Of a stretch of 64,000 nt of DNA, positions 25,530-33,843 are shown piece after piece. Numbering within the stretch: the first letter of the stretch is position 1; every line of letters starts with the position of its first letter. Source of the stretch: Luteimonas marina (GTDB lineage: Bacteria; Pseudomonadota; Gammaproteobacteria; Xanthomonadales; Xanthomonadaceae); NCBI RefSeq assembly GCF_007859325.1, contig NZ_VOHK01000002.1, forward strand, positions 186,001-250,000. Reading direction: 5' to 3'. The notes under the pieces were generated by a model. The model saw only the letters and a list, made by a program, of their open reading frames with translations. It did no database searches and was not told where the DNA came from. Position numbers and translations under genes: made by a program.

Positions 25530-27929
25530 ATGTCCACCGCCCCGCCCCTGTCGAGCGCCGCCGGCGACGGACTGCATTCGCGCTACCGCACGCTGTGGGG
25601 CGGCGTCGACGAGATGCTGGACGCCGACGGTGGCCTGCGTCCGGTCTGGCGCCGCTTCGTGCGCATGCTCGACGGACTGAGTGCGACCGAACTGGCCGCG
25701 CGCTTCGCCCGCGCGCACCAGTACATGCGCGATGCCGGCGTGTACTACCGCGCCTACGACGGCACGGGCGGCCCACCCGAGCGCGAGTGGCCGCTGTCGC
25801 CGCTGCCGGTGCTGATCGACGCGGAGGAGTGGCGCCAGATCGGGGCCGGCCTGGTGCAGCGCGCCGAGCTGCTGGAGCGCGTCGTCGCCGACCTGCACGG
25901 GCCGCAGCAGCTGGTCGCCGACGGCCTGCTGCCGCCGGAGCTGGTCGCCGCCAATCCCGAGTTCCTGCGGCCGCTGGTCGGCATCCGCCCGCGCGGCGGC
26001 CACTACCTGCATTTCTGCGCATTCGAACTGGGCCGCGGACCGGACGGGCGCTGGTGGGTGCTCGGCGACCGCACCCAGGCGCCCTCGGGCGCGGGCTTCG
26101 CGCTGGAGAACCGCGTCGCCACCGTACGCGCGTTCCCCGACCTGCCCGAGGGCGTGCACCTGCAGCGCCTGGCCGGCTTCTTCCGCCGCTTCCGCGACGC
26201 GCTGCTGGAGCTGGCCGACGGCCGCATGGACGCGATCGGCGTGCTCACGCCCGGGCCCAACAACGAGACCTACTACGAACACGCCTGGCTCGCGCGCTAC
26301 CTCGGCTTCCTGCTGCTGGAGGGCGAGGACCTCACCGTGCGCGACGGCCGGATGCACGTGCGCACGGTGTCGGGGCTGCAGCCGGTGGGCGTGCTGTGGC
26401 GTCGCCTCGACGCCGCGTTCGCCGATCCGCTGGAGCTGCGCGCGGATTCGTGGATCGGCACGCCGGGCGCGGTCGAGGCGCTGCGCGCGGGTGCGCTGTC
26501 GATGGTCAATGCGCTGGGTTCGGGCGTGGTCGAGACGCGCGCGATGCAGGCCTTCCTGCCGCGCATCTGCGAAGCGCTGACCGGCGGGCCGCTGCAGTTG
26601 CCCGGCATCGCCACCTGGTGGTGCGGCCAGCCCGCCGAGCGCGACGAGGTGATCGCCCAGGCCGAGCGCATGCTGATCGGGCCGGCGTTCTCCACGCGCC
26701 TGCCCTACGAGGACCCGCAGGCGACCCTGCCCGGCGCGCAGCTCGATCCCGACGACCGCCGCGCGCTACTGCACAAGCTGCGCAGCGACGGCGCGCAGTG
26801 GGTGGCGCAGGAAGCGGTGCGGCTGTCGACCACGCCGATCCACGTCGACGGCCGCCTCGAGCCGCGCCCGTTCGTGCTGCGCGCCTTCGTCGCGCGCACG
26901 CCCGACGGCTGGGAAGTGATGCCCGGCGGCTTCGCCCGCATCGGCGCGCAGGCCGACACCCGCGCGATCGCGATGCAGCTCGGCGGCCAGGCGGCGGACG
27001 TGTGGGTGGTCGGTGATCATCCGGTGGCGCGGGACACCCTGCTGCCCGGCAGCCAGCTCAACCGCCGCGAGGCCGCCGCGCTGCCCAGCCGCGCCGCCGA
27101 GAACCTGCTGTGGCTCGGCCGCTACACCGAGCGCAGCGAGGCGATCGCGCGCGTCCTGCGCGCCTACCACGTGCGCCTGGCCGAGATCGGCGACCAGCCG
27201 ATGCCGCTGCTCGACGTCCTCGGCGAATACCTCGGCCGCATGGGCATCGACGTCGCCGAACCGATTCCCCCCGGCCTGCTGCGCAGCCTCGACGGCGCCG
27301 CGACGAGCGCCGGCCGCATCCGCGACCGCTTCTCGCCCGACGGCTGGATGGCGCTGCACGACCTGTCGACCACCGCCAACCGCTTCGCCGAGCGCGTGGC
27401 CGCCGGCGACGACGCCAGCCGCGCGGTCACCGTGCTGCTGCGCAAGCTCGCCGGCTTCTCCGGCCTGCTGCACGAGAACATGTACCGCTCCACCGGCTGG
27501 CGCTTCCTCGAGATCGGCCGCCGCATCGAGCGCGCCCTCCAGGTCGCCGAGCTGCTCGCCCTGCTGTTCCACGACGAGACCCCGGCCGGCCTGCATCAGG
27601 CGCTGCTGGAGATCGGCGACAGCGTGATGACCCACCGCGGCCGCTACGGCGTCAATGCCGGGCCGCTGAGCGTGCTCGACCTGCTCGTGCTCGACGGCGC
27701 CAACCCGCGTTCGGTGATGTTCCAGGTCGAGGCGCTCAGGCACGAGTTCGCGCAACTGCCCGTCGCCGGCCTGCCGCGCACCATGCCCGCCTTCGCCCGG
27801 CAGGCGATGCGGCTGCACACCGAACTCTCGACCCGCGACGCCGGCACGCTCGACGCCGCCTGCCTGGCCGGCCTGGCGCGCGACATCGCCGGCCTCTACG
27901 AACAGCTGTCGCGGGCCTACTTCCATTGA
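25530..27929 (+). CDS. circularly permuted ATP-grasp / alpha-E domain fusion protein
   Basis: A 799-residue cytosolic protein. Residues about 20-475 form a circularly permuted ATP-grasp domain (type 2), with AFELGRGPDGRWWVLGDRTQAPSGAG, LTPGPNNETYYEHAWLARYLG, LLLEGEDLTVRDGRMHVRT and WVAQEAVRLSTTP. Residues about 490-799 form an alpha-E helical domain, starting SRAAENLLWLGRYTERSEAIARVLRAY. In many bacteria these domains are separate genes next to a transglutaminase; here two are fused and the transglutaminase follows. The set is predicted in the literature to be a peptide- or amide-modifying system, but no substrate is known. Confidence 0.88.
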   Translation: MSTAPPLSSAAGDGLHSRYRTLWGGVDEMLDADGGLRPVWRRFVRMLDGLSATELAARFARAHQYMRDAGVYYRAYDGTGGPPEREWPLSPLPVLIDAEEWRQIGAGLVQRAELLERVVADLHGPQQLVADGLLPPELVAANPEFLRPLVGIRPRGGHYLHFCAFELGRGPDGRWWVLGDRTQAPSGAGFALENRVATVRAFPDLPEGVHLQRLAGFFRRFRDALLELADGRMDAIGVLTPGPNNETYYEHAWLARYLGFLLLEGEDLTVRDGRMHVRTVSGLQPVGVLWRRLDAAFADPLELRADSWIGTPGAVEALRAGALSMVNALGSGVVETRAMQAFLPRICEALTGGPLQLPGIATWWCGQPAERDEVIAQAERMLIGPAFSTRLPYEDPQATLPGAQLDPDDRRALLHKLRSDGAQWVAQEAVRLSTTPIHVDGRLEPRPFVLRAFVARTPDGWEVMPGGFARIGAQADTRAIAMQLGGQAADVWVVGDHPVARDTLLPGSQLNRREAAALPSRAAENLLWLGRYTERSEAIARVLRAYHVRLAEIGDQPMPLLDVLGEYLGRMGIDVAEPIPPGLLRSLDGAATSAGRIRDRFSPDGWMALHDLSTTANRFAERVAAGDDASRAVTVLLRKLAGFSGLLHENMYRSTGWRFLEIGRRIERALQVAELLALLFHDETPAGLHQALLEIGDSVMTHRGRYGVNAGPLSVLDLLVLDGANPRSVMFQVEALRHEFAQLPVAGLPRTMPAFARQAMRLHTELSTRDAGTLDAACLAGLARDIAGLYEQLSRAYFH

Positions 27930-27989
27930 CCGCGCCGCCTCCCGCCCCTGCAGCTCGCGCGCCGGATCAATCAAGGATTGTCACAAGGA

Positions 27990-28075
27990 TTGTCATTCCG
28001 AGCGCAGCGAGGAATCTGCTCGCAGTCGACGGGCGCAACAGCAGAAGCAGATTCCTCGCTGCGCTCGGAATGACA
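27990..28075. repeat. inverted-repeat element, GTCATTCCGAGCGCAGCGAGG arms
   Basis: Near-perfect arms 27990-28018 and 28047-28075 separated by about 28 bases, in the gap between the ATP-grasp fusion gene and the transglutaminase gene. The latter two genes are still probably related, as their families usually co-occur. Confidence 0.8.
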
Positions 28076-28116
28076 GCCATTCTTTCCCGGACACGCCAGA
28101 TCCAGACCCCTCACCC

Positions 28117-28998
28117 ATGCGCTACGACATCCGCCTGCGCCTGAGCTACGACTACCAGCGCCCGGTCGGCGACGCGCGCCACCTCGTGCGCGTGCAGCCG
28201 CGCGACCTGCCCGGCGTGCAGCAGGTGCAGGACCTCAAGCTGCGGATCGACCCCGCGCCGTCCGAGCGCGGTGCGTTCGAGGACTTCTTCGGCAACCCCG
28301 TGCTCTCGGTCGCGCTGCGTCCGCAGCACGAGGCGCTCGACGTGGAGATGCGCGCGCAGGTGCGCGTCGAGCGCGGCAGCCAGCCCGACCTCGACCTCTC
28401 CCCCGACCTCGACGGACTGCGCGCCGAACTCGCCTCGCTGCGCTCACTGGCGCCCGACGCTCCCTGCCATTTCCTGCCGCCCAGCCAACGCGCGCCGACG
28501 CTGCCGCGCATCGCCGCCTACGCCCGCGCCAGCCTGCAGGGCGCCGGCAGCGTGCTCGCCGTCGTCCACGACCTCGGCCACCGCCTGCGCAACGACTTCA
28601 GCTACGACAGCGACGCCACCGAGGTCGACACCCAGGTCGGCGAAGCCTTCGACATGCGCGCCGGCGTCTGCCAGGACTTCAGCCACATCATGATCGCCGG
28701 CCTGCGCGGCCTCGGCATTCCCGCCGGCTACGTCAGCGGCTTCCTGCGCACCATCCCGCCGCCCGGCCAGCCGCGCCTGGAAGGCGCCGACGCCACCCAC
28801 GCCTGGGTGCGCGCCTGGTGCGGCGTGCAGATGGGCTGGCGCGAATTTGATCCCACCAACGGCATCCCCGCAGGCGACGACCACATCACCATCGCCTACG
28901 GCCGCGACTACGCCGATGTCCCGCCGATCGCCGGCGTGCTCAAGACCACCGGCGAGCAGACCGCCACCCAGGCGGTCGACGTGATCCCGCTGGAGTAG
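28117..28998 (+). CDS. transglutaminase-like cysteine peptidase family protein
   Basis: A 293-residue soluble protein. The N-terminal beta region opens MRYDIRLRLSYDYQRPVGDARHLVRVQP, typical of the bacterial transglutaminase N-terminal domain. The papain-like core has the catalytic triad: Cys in DMRAGVCQDFSHIMIAGLRGLG, His in DATHAWVRAWCG and Asp in WREFDPTNG. Genes of this type commonly sit beside circularly permuted ATP-grasp and alpha-E genes, as here. Its stop codon (TAG, 28996-28998) abuts the last attC-like site of the cassette array. Confidence 0.92.
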   Translation: MRYDIRLRLSYDYQRPVGDARHLVRVQPRDLPGVQQVQDLKLRIDPAPSERGAFEDFFGNPVLSVALRPQHEALDVEMRAQVRVERGSQPDLDLSPDLDGLRAELASLRSLAPDAPCHFLPPSQRAPTLPRIAAYARASLQGAGSVLAVVHDLGHRLRNDFSYDSDATEVDTQVGEAFDMRAGVCQDFSHIMIAGLRGLGIPAGYVSGFLRTIPPPGQPRLEGADATHAWVRAWCGVQMGWREFDPTNGIPAGDDHITIAYGRDYADVPPIAGVLKTTGEQTATQAVDVIPLE

Positions 28999-29042
28999 GA
29001 GCCGCACCGCGAAGCGGCGTCGGCTTGAACGAACCGTCAGGC
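28999..29042 (-). other. terminal attC-like site of the cassette array (degenerate)
   Basis: Read on the minus strand it begins with the R'' box GCCTGAC (29036-29042, overlapping the stop of the VOC gene). It continues GGTTCGTTCAAGCCGACGCC, a GCTTCGCGG loop and GTGCGGCT. No R' core (GTTRRRY-like) is recognisable before the transglutaminase stop codon, so the site looks truncated and the array end may be fixed. Confidence 0.75.
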
Positions 29043-29411
29043 CTCGCGCTCGCCTGCAATGGCCTGCCCGATGCTCAGCTCGTTGCCGCTCGGATCCGCC
29101 ATGCGGAAATCACGCATGCCATAGGGACGATCGCCGATGGCAACGACCATGGTGACGCCCGCGCGGACCAAGGCCGCGTAGTAGTCATCGATGCCGCCGG
29201 ACACGCCGAGATAGACCTGCGCCGCGCCTGCGGGCTTGGTGCCCGTGCGTTGCGTCAGGGTGATCTCGACGTTGTCCCGGCAAACGGCGGCAATCTCGGG
29301 CGGCGTGCCCCATGACCAGGCCAGGTCGAATCCAAGCACATCCCGATAGAAGTCTATCGACTCGGCAAGATCGTTCACTGAAAGGATGGGTGAAACGGAC
29401 TCGATTTTCAT
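29037..29411 (-). CDS. VOC (glyoxalase/bleomycin resistance) family protein, cassette gene
   Basis: A 124-residue protein of the vicinal oxygen chelate superfamily. It has the paired beta-alpha-beta-beta-beta modules: VSPILSVNDLAESIDFYRDVLGFDLAW then QVYLGVSGGIDDYYAALVRAGV and YGMRDFRMADPSGNELSIGQ. Members include glyoxalases, dioxygenases and antibiotic-binding proteins, so the substrate is open. The gene fills a cassette: the ATG is about 23 bases after the core of attC-3 and the TGA lies inside the R'' box of the terminal attC-like site. Its orientation matches the other three cassettes. Confidence 0.88.
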   Translation of the reverse strand: MKIESVSPILSVNDLAESIDFYRDVLGFDLAWSWGTPPEIAAVCRDNVEITLTQRTGTKPAGAAQVYLGVSGGIDDYYAALVRAGVTMVVAIGDRPYGMRDFRMADPSGNELSIGQAIAGEREA

Positions 29412-29434
29412 GGCTTCAGTGACCTGTTTTCGGG

Positions 29435-29494
29435 GCTTGGCGCCCGGGTCGAGCCGCGCCCGGAAACGGCGTCGGCTTGAATGAGTTGTCAGAC
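29435..29494 (-). other. attC-like recombination site (60 bp) between CPBP and VOC cassettes
   Basis: On the minus strand: R'' box GTCTGAC (29488-29494), then AACTCATTCAAGCCGACGCC, a GTTTCCGG loop, GCGCGGCTCGACCCGGGC and an R'-like box GCCAAGC (29435-29441). The two halves pair as an imperfect hairpin of the attC type. The core boxes deviate from RYYYAAC/GTTRRRY. Confidence 0.8.
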
Positions 29495-29506
29495 ATCATC
29501 GCGGTC

Positions 29507-30316
29507 TCAGCAAGTCCTGTGCCGCCGAAGAACATGGCCAAAAACGAGATAGGTGGCAAGGTAAAGCACTGCGATACACAGGCCTGTGTCGCCGGCGACG
29601 ATATCCCACAGGTCGGAATGCGAACCCGGTACCGTCAGGAGCAATACGGGAAACGCGAACTGGAAGAAGAAGTTGTGGGCGGCATGAGCGACTGCAGCAA
29701 TCCAGACCGATCCGGAACGCACCCTGAGTTCGCTGAAGACGAAGCTCATGGCGATGATGCCGAGGCCGTAGACCAACGCCATGAGCAACGGGTTGTCCGT
29801 CTGGTAGAAATCCCCGAAGGCAATGAGCGGAAGATGCCAGGACGCCCAGACAAGCGCGCAGGCGAGGTAGGGACTCTTGAAGCCACCGCTCATCATTTTA
29901 GGCAGCAGAAATCCGCGCCACCCGAGCTCCTCCCCGAACGCGCCAATGAGGCCGAGCCCGAGAACGGATAGAAGGACAGGAGTGATCTGGAGGAGTTGTT
30001 CCGGGGAGATCGGCGAGAACTTTCGGATATCGAAGGCTGTGGATACAAGCCCCACGAACAATGCCAGCAGCAGGGGAACTGCGATGGCGTAGATGTAGTA
30101 GCGCCCCTTCCCCACTCGAAAGCCGACATCTCCGAATCCCGACTTCAAGATGAGCCTCAGCGCTATGGAAAGGACGCCCGGAATGCACATCAGGGCGACG
30201 ATCCAGAGTGGGCCGAAGTTCCTGACGCCACCATTGAGGATGATGAAGGCTTCGAAGCCCCAGCTGATCGCAAGCACCGAGACGATGAAGACCCATGCCT
30301 GACTTCGGTCGTTCAT
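29507..30316 (-). CDS. CPBP family intramembrane metalloprotease, cassette gene
   Basis: A 269-residue protein with about eight hydrophobic helices. The CPBP (Abi) motifs are present in order: EELGWRGFLLPKM (the EExxxR motif), VWASWHLPLIAFG (second motif His) and AVAHAAHNFFFQFAF (third motif). The family includes Rce1-like CAAX proteases and bacteriocin self-immunity proteins; its role here is unknown. The ATG is about 12 bases after the core of attC-2, and the stop is about 12 bases before the R'' box of attC-3, the normal cassette layout. GC content is clearly lower than in the flanking housekeeping genes. Confidence 0.9.
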   Translation of the reverse strand: MNDRSQAWVFIVSVLAISWGFEAFIILNGGVRNFGPLWIVALMCIPGVLSIALRLILKSGFGDVGFRVGKGRYYIYAIAVPLLLALFVGLVSTAFDIRKFSPISPEQLLQITPVLLSVLGLGLIGAFGEELGWRGFLLPKMMSGGFKSPYLACALVWASWHLPLIAFGDFYQTDNPLLMALVYGLGIIAMSFVFSELRVRSGSVWIAAVAHAAHNFFFQFAFPVLLLTVPGSHSDLWDIVAGDTGLCIAVLYLATYLVFGHVLRRHRTC

Positions 30317-30328
30317 CGCGTCTCCGTG

Positions 30329-30395
30329 GCTTGACGTCCGGCGCCTGAGTTAAGCCGCGCCACGAAGCGGCGTCGGCTTGAATGAATTGTCAGGC
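30329..30395 (-). other. attC-like recombination site (67 bp) between glycosylase and CPBP cassettes
   Basis: On the minus strand: R'' GCCTGAC (30389-30395), AATTCATTCAAGCCGACGCC, loop GCTTCGTGG, CGCGGCTTAACTCAGGC and R'-like GTCAAGC (30329-30335). Left and right halves form a long hairpin with the bulged bases expected of attC. The upstream gene stop lies within R''. Confidence 0.85.
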
Positions 30396-30830
30396 GCCAC
30401 TCGATGCCCGCTCCCACGATGCTATCAGGCCGGGCCTGTGACGAAACAGTGGATGACAGTCTGGAACAGCCACGCCAGCCCAATGCGACAGAACATCCGG
30501 ACTGCGCATCGCGAGCTTGCGTTGCAGATGTTGCCACTCATACGCAAGTTGCCCCGACGTTACAGGGATAGAGGGAATTTTCCGAACCGGCCCGACCTTG
30601 GAGCGGTTGAAGTTGTAGCCGCGCTGCAGGGCCTCGCCGTGGATTGTCGCCAGGTACGAGTTCATGGCCGAGCGCGGATGGGGATGGGCCTTGAATCGCT
30701 CCAGTTGTGGGTGATGGAGGTACCCCCGCGTCTCGCCGCGAAGCACCGCTTTGGCCAACAAGGCCTCACGCCACAACGCGACCAGACCTTGCGTGTCCAG
30801 GTACCTGGGATGCAGTGACCAGAGACGCAT
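30390..30830 (-). CDS. pyrimidine dimer DNA glycosylase family protein, cassette gene
   Basis: A 146-residue protein starting MRLWSLHPRYLDTQGLVALWREALLAKAVL, with YLHHPQLERFKAHPHPRSAMNSYL and GYNFNRSKVG. These match the bacterial pyrimidine-dimer glycosylase family (Pyr_excise, related to T4 endonuclease V). Such enzymes nick DNA at UV-induced cyclobutane dimers. The ATG at 30830 is chosen because it begins the conserved motif and lies 8 bases after the attC-1 core; a longer in-frame reading would start inside the attC. The stop overlaps the R'' box of attC-2. Enzymatic activity is inferred from family resemblance. Confidence 0.85.
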   Translation of the reverse strand: MRLWSLHPRYLDTQGLVALWREALLAKAVLRGETRGYLHHPQLERFKAHPHPRSAMNSYLATIHGEALQRGYNFNRSKVGPVRKIPSIPVTSGQLAYEWQHLQRKLAMRSPDVLSHWAGVAVPDCHPLFRHRPGLIASWERASSGA

Positions 30831-30838
30831 GACGTGGC

Positions 30839-30949
30839 GCCTAATGCCTGAGTTAAGCCGCGCCGCGCAGTGGAGCGAACACATGACAAGCTTTACCTGC
30901 CATGTGGCTTGCGTAACGAAGCGGCGTCGGCTTGAACGAATTGTTAGGT
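30839..30949 (-). other. attC-like recombination site (111 bp, long form)
   Basis: On the minus strand: R'' ACCTAAC (30943-30949) agrees with RYYYAAC. It is followed by AATTCGTTCAAGCCGACGCC, then about 50 bases of extra loop sequence, CGGCGCGGCTTAACTCAGGC, and an R' box reading ATTAGGC (30839-30845), one base off GTTRRRY at the first position. The stop of the secreted-protein gene lies in R''. Confidence 0.88.
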
Positions 30950-31399
30950 GTCATCGTCAAGAGCCTGACCGTTATGATCTTCTTTGAGCGCATCTAGTTG
31001 GGGGGATGCCCAAGCCACCGGGGCGGCGTAGTAAAGCTGAAAAGAAGAGTCTGCCACTGAACGCAAAATTTGGGGCTGGTGATCACGAACTACGTTCCAG
31101 CCTGAGCAGGGATCGCTTGTGCTAATCCAGCTGGTGGTTGCAAATGTTTCGCCAATCGTGAAATTCCCCTTCCACACCTTAATGACCTGCCAAGTCACGG
31201 TTTGTTGATATGAGTAGTTTTCTTTAGGCCGTTCGATTTCTTCTGCCCCAGGTGATATTTCCAATGGCTCAGCCAGAACAACTGAATCGCTATCTTTAAA
31301 GATACGGGCTGGATCTTCTGGAAAGATTGAACATGCCAACGCAGGCTTTGATACCGCAAGAAGTAGCGCTGTGACGAGAGGAGCGATGAGGTTTGGCAT
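30944..31399 (-). CDS. secreted protein of unknown function, first cassette gene
   Basis: A 151-residue protein with a Sec signal peptide (MPNLIAPLVTALLLAVSKPALA) followed directly by Cys, in ACSIFPEDP. The signal is not a standard lipobox match. The mature part has VTWQVIKVWKGNFTIGETFATTSW and a second Cys in SDPCSGWNVV, a pattern like small secreted netrin/TIMP-fold proteins, but this is a weak resemblance. The ATG at 31399 directly follows a GTTGGGT core site; an upstream TTG would start within that core. GC content is about 45-50%, the lowest of any gene in the window, which suggests a foreign origin. Confidence 0.75.
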   Translation of the reverse strand: MPNLIAPLVTALLLAVSKPALACSIFPEDPARIFKDSDSVVLAEPLEISPGAEEIERPKENYSYQQTVTWQVIKVWKGNFTIGETFATTSWISTSDPCSGWNVVRDHQPQILRSVADSSFQLYYAAPVAWASPQLDALKEDHNGQALDDDT

Positions 31400-31402
31400 G
31401 AC

Positions 31403-31409
31403 ACCCAAC
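31403..31409 (-). other. recombination core GTTGGGT at the head of the cassette array
   Basis: GTTGGGT on the minus strand matches the integron core GTTRRRY exactly, 3 bases before the ATG of the first cassette gene. This is where an attI/cassette junction is expected. Confidence 0.7.
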
Positions 31410-31679
31410 TACATTTGGTCCCCAAAGCGGGCATAGCACGGACTTTGCGCTTGCCAGGAAATATCGTCAATCGGGCTTTACCTTATTGAATCGAAGGCTT
31501 GCGTGCCTTATGCAGAGAGTCGCTGCCTGTATTCGTCTGTGTTATCCGGCACGCGCGCCGATCTATCGGAACAGGTCGGCATGCGTGCCGGACAACCCCG
31601 GAAGAAGATGGCCAGGAAGGTTGCTGGCAAGCGCCTGGAACTTCCGGACGTTTTCCTCTCCGGGCAGGCGTTCCGCCGT
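31410..31679. other. 270-bp region at the attI side of the array, no gene recognised
   Basis: No integrase gene or recognisable remnant is present between the first core site and the S9 peptidase stop. On the minus strand TTGACG (31465-31470) with CAAAGT 17 bases downstream (31442-31447) is a weak candidate promoter directed into the cassettes. Confidence 0.4.
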
Positions 31680-33653
<1,974 letters not shown>

Positions 33654-33746
33654 GGGTCGATTCCCGGGAGTAGGTCGGGACAGCCTAGCCCAAGGCCGGG
33701 GCGGGGAATCAGGCCGCAAGTCATGTTCCGTGCCCGGGACGCGGGA

Positions 33747-33782
33747 AAGACGCTGGGCCCCCGCCTGCGCGGGGGTGACGGC
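33747..33782. repeat. single arm of the GACGCTGG...CGCGGGG repeat family
   Basis: AGACGCTGGGCCCCCGCCTG followed by CGCGGGGGTGACGGC is one hairpin arm like those at 10539-10572; no partner arm was seen nearby, so this is a solo copy in the gap between dnaG and the S9 peptidase. Confidence 0.6.
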
Positions 33783-33843
33783 GGAGGGGGCCATCGCCCC
33801 GTCGATCCGCACCTGCAGACAATTGCGATGTGCTCCGTCCGGG

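Noticed and set aside
24150..26357. Long minus-strand frame across the nuclease and ATP-grasp genes
   Set aside because: Low-complexity Arg-rich reading opposite well-supported genes; no motif.
29507..30316. CPBP gene as an abortive-infection (phage-defence) gene
   Set aside because: The Abi label is historic for this family; motif content fits membrane proteases and nothing nearby points to phage defence.
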